A DNA stretch of 64,000 bases from contig NC_073343.2 in assembly GCF_027580225.2 (NCBI RefSeq), forward strand, positions 1,364,001 to 1,428,000, given 5' to 3'. This stretch comes from Misgurnus anguillicaudatus (lineage: Eukaryota > Chordata > Actinopteri > Cypriniformes > Cobitidae). Both the position numbers and the translations under genes were made by a program. The notes beneath the pieces were generated by a model. It was not told where the DNA came from. It saw only the letters and a program-made list of their open reading frames with translations, and did not search any database. Positions 45,349-56,400 of this stretch are shown one piece after another; positions within the stretch are counted from its first letter, which is position 1, and the number at the start of each line of letters is the position of its first letter.

Positions 45349-47429
45349 GCTAAAAGGGAGTTTAGGAACTTACAGCAAAGCACAGATGATAACAGGTTTA
45401 CTCGAGACGGAGCAAGCTTGCATGAGGGTAAAGCTAATCTTTTACATTATAGCAATGACACTGGTAGTGACAATTCTCTCAGACCAATAAGTGATTTACA
45501 GTGTTTTCGCGTCACATTTTGGTATCAGCTTTGGTTGCTTGGAACCCCGACCAAGGTGGTATTAAAGAAAGTATCTGGTACTACCTACTGCACCCAGTGG
45601 AAAAGCTCCCAAAAGTAAGCTGACCCAAACCGTGGGGTACTATGCAATGGAAAAGCGCCATTAGTGCCTTTAACCAAGAACCAGTGCTTAACTATTCCAC
45701 ACCGGTTGTTGCATAGAGACTACTGTGGATGATAAGGTGACCAAAAAGCTCACCATCTTCTTGTTTTATACAGATAACAGCCATTGAGCCCCTGGTTAGC
45801 TATGGAGGGGCCAGTGCCAGCACACAGCATCTGCATCAGAGTCTACGTTGGTTCTTTGGAGTTGCTGCTGTGGTAACAGACGTCGGTCACGTTTTGCTGG
45901 TTGACCTCTGTCTGGATGACCTGTCTTGCAGCCAGAGTGAACTGGAAGCCTCAGGTGAGATTGTGACAGATGGTGGGTTTTTTTTGCCTTAAAATAATCC
46001 AAAGGCTTTATATTAATCTCAAATTACTTTTGTGTGTGCTTTGACACAGATTTGGAAGTGGTCAATAAATCTCCCTCTGAGATCCCACGCTTTAGAGAGG
46101 GTGCGATTCAGCAGGGCAGACACCTGTGCCTGCAGCTCAGCAGCCCCACAGATACAGGGGCAACAGCGCTGCAGTATATACAGCGGACCAACCAGCTTGC
46201 TGTAGGCTTTGCTGATGGCTACCTGCAGCTCTGGAACATGAAGACCCTCAAAAAAGAGTTAGTGAAACTTCAGAGTACTTTTAAAACCAGAAAAGCGTAA
46301 GTTTCTTTCATTGTACTTTAATGTAAACATGAACCTGTTCTCTTTTGCTCTCCAGATATCACTCACGGCTAGAGGGTGGCAGAGTGCCCGTCTACGCGTT
46401 CACGTTCCAGGAACCAGAGAATGATCCCCGAAACTGCTGCTATTTGTGGGCCGTGCAGTCAGCACAGGATCAGTAAGTTTGCTGTCTCTATGACCAAGGA
46501 CACAACCATCCCATTCGATTTTTAGTGTGTACATTGTACCTTATGATTTGAAATTGTTGTTTCAGTGAGGGGGATGTGGTTAGCCTTCATTTATTACAGC
46601 TGGCCTTTGGAGAGAGGAAGTGTTTGGCTTCAGGGAAAATTATCTATGAGGTAAAATAAATAGACTAAGCAGTTCTGTAATATCCATTTTAAATATACAT
46701 ACTTATGATATACAATGTTGTCGCTGATGATGATTCAAACTTTGATGCTCAGGGTCTAGAGTATTGTGATGAGCGATATAGTCAGGACCTGAATGGCACG
46801 GCGTTCCCACTCAGGGCTCAAGCTACTAATACTCGTTTGATCGGCTGCCAGACTATAGAGAAGTTTCGTCACCATCCTGATCGCGATGACAGCATGAATG
46901 AAGGTTTGTTCACGTGGCTAGCCTTATTGTTTACGTGCAGTGTGCTTGATGTCAGGTCAACTTTACAAGTTTTTGTTTTTTCTTCAGCGGCATCTCCGGA
47001 TACAAGCGTATCAATTTTTAGCTGGCAAGTCAAGTCTTACGGACAAGGCCAGCCATCTACCTTCATTGGTGTTTTTGATATTAACAGATGGTACCATGCT
47101 CAGATGCCAGACTCACTAAGGTAAGAGGACATGTGACCAAAGCTTCAAAACAGTAATAAACTTCCATAAGGCCTACATGTTTGTGCATATGTAAATTGTG
47201 CTCTGTATGTTATGATTTCTGATGTTTTTCTCTTGTTTCTTGCTCAGAACGGGTGAATCTTTGAGAAATTGTCCTTATCTGGCAGTGTGGTCTCTTGACT
47301 CTGTGGTAGAGATGACTGCTTCCTGTCCTCTGATGGACCTTATTGTTCATGAACGCAGTCTAAGTAGGGGCCTGCCTTACACCTGCCCCCCACCAGAGCA
47401 GTTCTTTAATCCCACAACCTACAACTTCG
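38600..47429 (+). CDS. ahctf1: ELYS N-terminal beta-propeller region
   Basis: Exons from 38600 to 47429 encode residues 1 to about 477. They match the seven-bladed propeller of [124 protein letters not shown]-like and [14 protein letters not shown]. The propeller with the next helical domain is needed for pore targeting. The second intron is about 6.3 kb and full of transposons, whereas the later introns here are mostly around 100-200 bp. Confidence 0.93.
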
Positions 47430-50400
47430 GCAAGACACAGATTCATTTTTTATTATAATTTATGGAATGTGTACTGGCTTTATAAATGTCTAATAACACT
47501 TGTTGTTTTTTTCTAGATGGAAGTTGTTTGCTTAATACTGGAATTGTGCACTTTACTTGCTCTGGTCATCAAAAAGAGGTTCGTTTTCATCCACTGTTTT
47601 ATATTGTATGCCTAATTCTATTTATTCTTGTGCATTAAAATCATACTCTCCACTCTCAGACTCTGAGCTACTTGAAGAAGCTGGCTCCAAGTTTGGGCGA
47701 CAGCATTACGAATGGATACTCGCGCTGCCTTATGTCTGGTCTCCTGTCCTCTCGTCTTGCTGATGTCCAGCCCTCTAGCCTCTCACAGGTCACACACACC
47801 TTTCATTCGATATTACCTTGTGTAGGATTAGTCAGGAGGACTAACTTGAGAGACAGTAGAGATGTTATGAAACTAATACTTTTTTTTGTATTTACAGGAA
47901 GAGCAACTTGATGCCATCTTATGCACCGCTGTCGAGACGAGCTCCTTGGGATTCATCACTGGCTGTATTAAACAGTGGACCACTGAGGGTAAAAATTATG
48001 CTTTAGTACTTTGTTTTAGTATATTTAGAATATAGTATTTTTCTTTAATGCCAATAAATGACCTATACTTATAACTTTCTTTGCCGCATTTGTGCACACA
48101 GAGCAAGCGGGGGCAGCCGTGAATTTGCGCTATATACTGGAGTGGGCCTGGAACAAGGTTGTGCGCACCAAAGAAGAGCTGGATGAAATATGTAAGCAAT
48201 CCTTCACAATCTGAATTCTGTTTGTTACGTGTTAGAGCTTGTTTACACCTGGTATTAAGATGCATTTTGGTCGATCGGATCACAACTTAATACCAGGTAT
48301 AAACAGCCCCTTATTGTCAATTTAAAAGCATTCTGATCATTTTGTTCTCTCTCCAGGTGCTCCACTCTTTGACAGCTTCACAAATTTCACAGATCCACAA
48401 ACACTTCAGCTCCTACAGCACAGTCAACGCTTGCTGGCAAACCTCAGCACCATCTTCCATTGTTTGCTTAATGATGCACAGGAGCTCACACAGAAAGGTG
48501 TCAAAATATACAAATGTGATCTTGTTCTTTGTTGGTGTTTGTGTTGAACTTATTTTAATTGATTTGTTTATTATTGTTTGCAGGGTTGGTTGGACTTATG
48601 AACAAATGCATGGTGTCCAGTTTGATTAGTCAGTATGCTCAGGTGGTTCTGTGGTTCTGCCGTACCGGCCTCCTTCCAGAGGGCACTGGTATGATTGTTT
48701 GCAGAGTTTCACCAGTCTTTGACCACATTTGTCTATTGCATTTTATAAACGTACATATGCTTTTTCACAGATGATGATGTCCTGCAAATATCAAGGCCCT
48801 TTTACAGTCATTCTATTATAAAGAACTACTACGTTAGCCAAAGGGAAGAGCTGCAGAGACTTGCCAAGTAAGTTACTCAAAGTGCCATTGGGTGGTAAAG
48901 TGTTTAAACACGAGTGTGAGAAAGGTTTGGTTTAAATTGATGCAAACTAATATTATGTCAGAGTCCACTGCTTGTTGGTAAACATGCTGAGCAATGTTTT
49001 GTATATGTAAGAGCTTTCTCTTATATTTCAATGCAATTAATAAAATAAGCTCGCGCAACTTTCACATGCTCGCAAAATGAAACTAATGGAAGATGCGGAG
49101 AGCAGATGCTTTAGTTTTATCAATCAAAGCCTAAAGATAGTGCTGCACTGTGTGTTCACGAAAGATGTCAGAAACGATTATCACATTTGATAAATGGGCG
49201 GACCATCACTTTTACCTTATAGTTTCTTGTCAGTTCTGTCTAATATAAAGCCACAAAATAATACAGTTTTTCTTTACAATAGGGATAAGTGGTGTGCGGA
49301 CTGCCTTTTGATTGACGGTCTGGTAACGCAGTGTGGGGAGCGTCTTGTTGAACTCTGGAGAAGGGATGAAGGTGGAACTGGACAGTATCCTCCCCCGACA
49401 CTTCATGTAAGTGAAGACTTTTAGATGTGCATAAAAGAAAAGACTTTGTCTCCGCTGTACTTATTTTTTGTTTATTTATTTGCTTACAGGCATTACTTGA
49501 TATATATCTTCTGGAAAACGTTGAGGAGTCTGCCAAACATGCTATTGCATCCTTTTTGAGCTTTTGAAACTCTGCTGCATCTATGTACTCCTATTGTATA
49601 AAATGTGTAAATATTGTGTGTTCTGCCATCAGTCATTTAAGATTATTCCTTGACTCAGCTTCGTAGGTTATTTATTTGCTACTGGATGTGATGTACTCAT
49701 TTCCCAATAAAAGTGGTGCGTCAGTGGAGTCTTTTCCCACCGCATTTGGTATTCCCATTGGTTTAGTCAAACTGGTACAAGGCCTGTGGTTGCTGGACCA
49801 TCATGATCATGAGGTAAGCATTGCTTTAACTTGGCTTTTATCTGCTGTCCATTTATTTGTCCACCAGCCTTTTTTTTTTTAAGTTGCCCACCAGCATTTC
49901 TCCTGATTTTCACAAGTTTTACAAAGTGCCTTTTTAGGAATTTTTTCTTCTGTAAATATAAAAACATACAATATATTTGAAATTAAAAAACAGACCTTCT
50001 GAACAGAACAAAATTTCTCTTTTTATAACCTCTCAAATATGGGTAGGTTTCTTTAAAAAAACTAACTTTAAACAAAAAGCTGAAGTAATAGCATTTTTCT
50101 AAATGAGCAAAGATCAAAAGATACATGGAGTTTACAATGTTGTAGAATTAGCTGATGCTTCAGTTAGTTGGGTAAGAGCGCCATCTAGTGGATAATAGGA
50201 ATTAAAGAATACTGTTAAAACTCGTCATAGAAGCGTAATTGGCAGGGAAATGTTTTCTTTTAACTCTTTCCCCGCCATTGACGAGTTAACTTGTCAATTA
50301 AGAGAAAACGCTTCCCTGGCAATGACGAGTTTTTCTGGCAATCCATGTTTCCACTATTATCCACCAGATGGTGCTCTTACCCAACTTATAAAACCCAGAA

Positions 50401-53400
50401 GCAACCACTTTCACCAAACACTTCAAACTCAATGTGTGTTTTGATCCTCGTTCTGAATCAGATCTCTATTAAAAGTCCATCACTAAAACACAATTATCTT
50501 AGCTTTTTGCTCAAAGTTTTGTATTTTTTTGAAGAAACCTACCCATATATGAGAGATGATAAAAAGAGAACAAATGAAGGTAGGATAAAACTTTTTTGTA
50601 TGCAGAGGGTCTGTTCTTTCATTTTAAATGTTGTATGTTTATATATTTAAATAAGAACATTTTCTGGAAGACATTAAACTTTTGTGAAAATCATAAAAAA
50701 TGCTGGCGCTGGCAACTTTTTTTAAAAAACACTGGCAGGGAAAGAGTTAATTGACAAGTTAACTTGTCAATGATGGGGGAGAGAGTTAATATGTAATTAT
50801 TTCTAATGAACAGTTTTTTGTAGCACTTTTTTTAGCATGTTTTATAATTAACATGAATTCGTATGAAGATTTGAGATATGCATGTTGGTTGAAACTAACA
50901 ATACTAGCAGTTTGTGTGTAATATGTTATGTTTAATGGACATATTCCCCCTTACCAGAGCTCTCTGGAGCTGCTCTTGCATCCAGCCACCAGTCACTCAC
51001 TTTGGAGCTGGCAACATGAGCGTGTCCTGCAAGCTTTGATGTGTCAGCAGAAGCACACTCTTGCTCTACGCTACTTGCATGTGATGAAGCCTCCACTGTG
51101 CACTACCAGCCAAGCCAAGCTTTCCCTTTCAGTCCTGCTCCATAACAGGTAGAAATGCACCCTATCAATTGTATAGAGTGCCATGTTTTAATGTGTAAAG
51201 TGCTTTAGAAAAAGCTGATTTATAGTCTCTTACTTTGGTGGGGTTTTTTTGGTGCACAGGTGTATTGTGGAGGCATGGGCGTTGTTAAGGCAGCACTGTA
51301 ATAAGTTAAACATGGAAGAGCTGATGAAGTTTCTCTTCGATACGTGCCAGGAGCTAGGTCTGATGAAAGAGCTACTGAATCTGCCACTTGGCATGGCAGA
51401 ACAGGTGGGTTTAAAACACTTTGAGACAGTATAAGTGTCCATATTTTGTCAAAAATCTTGATTGTGCATTAACCATATCATCTTTTGAGCGTCTTTAATT
51501 TTACTTTGGCAGGAGTGTTTGGAACGATTCCTTCAAAACTCAGGAGGTTTCCAAAATCGAGAGCTGCTTATGGTCCACTACCTCCAGCAGGCCAATTATG
51601 TTCCTGCTCTTCAACTCAACCAGACCCTCAAAGTGAACCTTGCAGTATGTTTGGATCCACATTATAGTCTTAATTTATAGATTGAGGTGAAAAATGAGCC
51701 GTTCACAAATGTATTGTACATTTTTTGATTCAGGCCGATCGGGATCCTAAGATGAAGGAAAGGTCAAACACTAGGAACTCCATTTTAAACCAATATGGAA
51801 AAGTTCTTCCACGAGTTCAAAGGAAACTAGCCATCGAGCGAGCAAAACCATACCAACACCCTGCTACGATCCACAGAGAAGTTAACAATATTAATCAGGC
51901 ACACACGCAAGTCTTGTGATCTAGTGTTGAACATATTTGACTTATTGCACATTCTTTTCTCACCCCTAGTTAAAAGACCTCAACCTCTGTCAACTGTAGC
52001 TAAACGTTCAGCTTCTGAAAATGTCATGACCCGAGCAGCTTTTATCAATAATGTTCTTTCAAAAATTGAAGAAGTTTGGGTTGGCAAGAACCCTACTCCA
52101 GAGTCATCGCCTTCCAAATGGTATGTCTTTTTTCGTCTACGATTTACAAATATACATTTTTGCTACCTAATTTTTATTTTATACTAAAGTGTTTACAAGG
52201 TTCCTATGTGTCCTTAAAATCCTTGAAAGTTTGTGAATCTTGGGGAAAAATTCAAGGCCCTGGGAAGTTTTTGAAAATATACATGCATAGATACAGGTCA
52301 TTGAAAGTGCTTGAATCTATTTTATGCAAGTAGTTTCATATTCCCTGTGTAGTGTAGGATAATATCATAAAAATTCTAGACTTTCTAAGCACACATGCAA
52401 ACTGGTCACTTTAAATGTTTATATCTTATGTACGCAAATGTGGATTCATACCAAAAATGCTTTTTGCATAGTTGTATTTGACAAATGAAAACTTCTCTGG
52501 TTACGTATGTAACTGTTGTTCCCTGAGAAGGCGTCTCCCTTGCCACACGTCCCTGTAATGCCGTCTTTGGCAATATTTCAGATAGCGATATACTTCCTGG
52601 CTGCCGCGTCACCCTGTCTATGTTGTTAAGCCTCACCATTGGTTGAATTTGATATCACAAATAACACAATGTAACCTTGCTCTCACTTGAAATGTGTCCC
52701 CAAATTTACTCCTTGAATTTGATGGTATTGCACCTGGAAAGTCCTTGAAAGGTCCTTGAATTTGAAGTAAACTAAGCTGTGGGAACCCTGTGTTTTATTT
52801 TATTTCCTCTGTAGCCCCAGAGAGTCAGAGATGCAAGTGCCAAGCCTGCATCCTCCCTCGCCAAATTTACCCGAGCCCTTTGTAGGAACACCTATTAACA
52901 TGCTAACCAAAAGGATGTCCAGGTAGAAGACCTGTTTTTATATTAGCATTTTGCTACTCTTTTTGTAATTAAAATGTATATCCCAAAAGTAACTCACCAT
53001 TGCCTTGTCACCAGGCTTTTGGATTTGGTCGTGCAGCCATCTTCCCAAACTTCTCCAGAGAGTTCTAATTTGCCGGGTACACCGTCAAGGTCCATAAACT
53101 CATGGGCTGGCCCAAAGAGCATCAGTAAAGCTCCAGAGCTCAATCTGTTGCAAACTCCACAAGTGGTTAAGGTGAGCGACCCCGTGGTTTTAAAACCCAC
53201 AGACAAGTGAGCAGAAACAACTGTTGTGCCTTTGTAATCACCCATATTCATTAAAATCTTCTTGGTGTTTGTTTAGAGAGCTCGAGCATTGGCATCAGGC
53301 CCAGTTTACTCAGCCTTCACCCCACAGTCTATTCTGAGGACTAGCTTACGACCCACTCCTGTGGCCACGCCTTCGGCTTCCCCAGGCCGATCCATCTCTC

Positions 53401-56400
53401 CCACACTTCGCCACAAAGAAAGCCGCATTACTTTTATAGAGGATGCTGACTCTCCAGAGGCTCCCAAGGGATCTGTCCACTGGAACAATGGGGTAGGTCT
53501 GATTGTTCAGCGGCCCTTTAAAATATTTGTTTTTGTAGATAGACATTATGAAGATATTGAAAAAGAAATGTTGTCTTTGGCTTCTTTACAGATTGCCTTT
53601 AACAGGGAGATCAATACACCTAAGAGGTCGTCCCCACCTCCCAAAGCAAATATTGAAGTCTGGAGCGAACATTCAGATTTAGAAGAGGAAGACAAACATC
53701 TAAGGACACACACCCCCTTACTGGAAGAAGGAGAGAATCTTGATGTACAATCGGAGTGTGGATCTTCTGTACGAGGGATCCCAGCAGAGTTGTCCAAACA
53801 AGTGCTACCAACTCTTGTGTCTCGGCCAAGTCTCGGGCAAGAAGCAAGTTTTGTCTCTAATCAGTCTGATTCCACTCTCGAGTTTCATGATGCTCCTTTA
53901 CCTGAGGATTTTATGGAAACACAGAAGAAACATAGAGCAGTTGACAGCTTTGATCATGAGGTGACTGTGAATCTTCCTTCTTCAGATAAAGATTTGTCCT
54001 TAGTAGAAATCCATGAAAGGGAGGAGTTGCCCTCTATTGCAACGCCTGAGAAAGAGCTGGAAAACTTGCCTAGAGGATTAAGCATATCCAACACAGAGGA
54101 ATCTCAGAGTCTTGAACTTGAATTGCCTGTAAATGTTGAGAATAATCTTGAGAAGGAAGTGACTGAGGAGCATTCACAGATTGACATTCACGTTCAAGTT
54201 ATAGAATCAGAGCATTTGCTTCAAGTTCACAAACCAAGTGACTCATTAGAGGGTTTGGCTGAGGTTTCAGTTCATTCTGACATTCAAGAACTAAGAGATG
54301 CGGAAGAATCTGTAGATGAATCCTCTATTGTTCTTGAAGCTGCCAATGTAAAGCCTGTGGAGGAATATGCAGCTCCTAGCACATCTGAAGAACCAGTAGG
54401 CAAAGAGGAAGAACCAGTGGCACAAGAAACAGATACTGTTTATACACCCACTATTGGTGAACCTAAGAACAGTGAGGAATGTGAGGAGGAATCTATGGAA
54501 ACATCAGGTAAGAGACGTTCAAGAACCCATTTCCATTAAAGTTGCATTGTTTAAAGTTTAGAAGGATCTCTTGACAGAAATGCAATATAAAATACATAAC
54601 AATATTATCAGTGGTGTATAAAGATCTTGCAAAATGAACTGTATTGTTTTTATCTTCATGCACCACGGATCCTCTTACATGGAAGTCACTTTCATGTTTC
54701 TATAGAAGCCTTAAATGCTTTACAGAGCTTGTTTCATCACTACGTTGTCTCAGAAGATATGTTTGTCCTGTGCCAATTACCGTAGCTTATCTATGCATTT
54801 TTAAAAGGGAGGGGGAGAGCTGTGTGGCCTAAGCCGTAGGTTGCAATTCACAATCTCATAACTAGATGCTGCTAAACATTTACACAGTGCACCTTTAATA
54901 CACTGCTTTTTATAGTGAAACCAACCGTTGCCGAAATGTTGTTTAGTAATTAGGGATCGACCGATATGGATTTTTCAGTGCCGATGCCGATTCCGATTTT
55001 TGTTTCATCAGCCTTAGCCGATGACCGATACAGGCTGCCGATTTTCTTGAGCCGATATTTGGAGCCGATACTGCTTTTGCTCACTCAATTTACATCATAA
55101 AAATTATGTAAAAAAATGGCATGTTGTTAAAAAGAGATGTTATTAGTTTGGACAGTTCTTACATTCATTTTAGTCTAGGATTAGTCTAATCCCTGTCCGG
55201 GAAACCGCCCTATAGAGATGAGAAATAAAAACCAGCTTTGTTCAGCTATGATCAGCTGTTAGGCCGAGCTTTCAATGTTGTCATGGAAAGGTTAATTGTT
55301 TTTAGTCACATGACCTGCAATTGCTTGCGGGTTCCAGCACTCTGTCTGTAAATAATGGCAGAAAAAAAATCGGCGAACATGGCAGCCACGTATCGGCCGA
55401 TGCCGATACACATAAAACTCGCAAATATCGGCCCGATATATCGGCTGGCCGATATATCGGTCTATCACTATTAGTAATGTATAGTATTAGTTCTATAGTT
55501 TTTATTAGTTCTATTATTTTATAGTGAATACCTATTTCAAATGTGTTTTAAGGGTTTTTGTATACCAATATGTAATTTATTGCTATATTCTAGATTTGGA
55601 TGCCTTTGTGGAACAGCATTTATTTGGCCCAGACCTATCCCCACCCTTGACCCGGACCAGTATTAAAGAAACCCCAGAGGCATTAGTCCAAAGGTGCTTA
55701 TCAGTCATGCTCCTCATTTATTAATACATTTCTGTGTTGCCTTTTTATAACATTTGTTTATGATGTGTACATTACACAGGGAACCAGTTTGTGACGTTGA
55801 GGAAGTTCAACCTGTTCCTGAGAACGTAGCAGATTTGAAAACACAGACATCTGTTACCTCATCAGAACCTGCAACCTCAGAGTCCAGATGTAAGTTCAAT
55901 TCAGGCCTAAATATTTCCTGCTCTCTTTAAGCCTAAACAAGATATATTTACAAATTGTACTTTTAAATTCTTTCTATAGCTGTGGTGACCTTGAATGACA
56001 GTGATGAGCTCACTAGTGCCGAATCTGAGGATGAGTCAGAAGATGAAGGAGAGTCTGGTGATGAGAATGTCGAGGACTCCGGTAGTGAGGTTGAGATCAT
56101 AGAAGAAGTCAAAGGCAACGGTAGGAGTAACCATCAGTCTAGTCCTGTCCTTTTCTTGGAGGAAGTCCCTCCACATGAGCAGTACCTTCAGGAACAAGCA
56201 GATGCTGTGCTATCATTGGTCACCCCTGAGGAACAGCTAAAAGTGAGGTTTTTTTTTATGTATTTAGGTATTTGCATAAGTCTTATCTATTTATTACATT
56301 TCGCCTGTGCACACAACTTTAGTGCCATGTTCTAGCATGTTCATTGTCTCTCTGCAGGTATTGGATAGTGGCATGCCTGTGGGGGATGGAGAAGTGGTAA

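Larger units (their letters stand above)
43948..45655. mobile_element. Inverted-repeat element with CATTGCATAGTACCCCACGG ends
   Basis: The left end at 43948 and the right end at about 45655 (CCGTGGGGTACTATGCAATG) are inverted repeats. It contains the hAT element 44044-45048 and a (CT)n run. Lies in ahctf1 intron 3 next to the composite above. Confidence 0.7.

Noticed and set aside
46258..46300. Open extension after [10 protein letters not shown]
   Set aside because: Conserved [15 protein letters not shown] follows only if the exon ends at 46257 with donor GTTAGTG.
53216..53251. Alternative reading past the exon 53015-53171 donor
   Set aside because: The frame stops soon after; the acceptor at 53276 restores the conserved [10 protein letters not shown] region.
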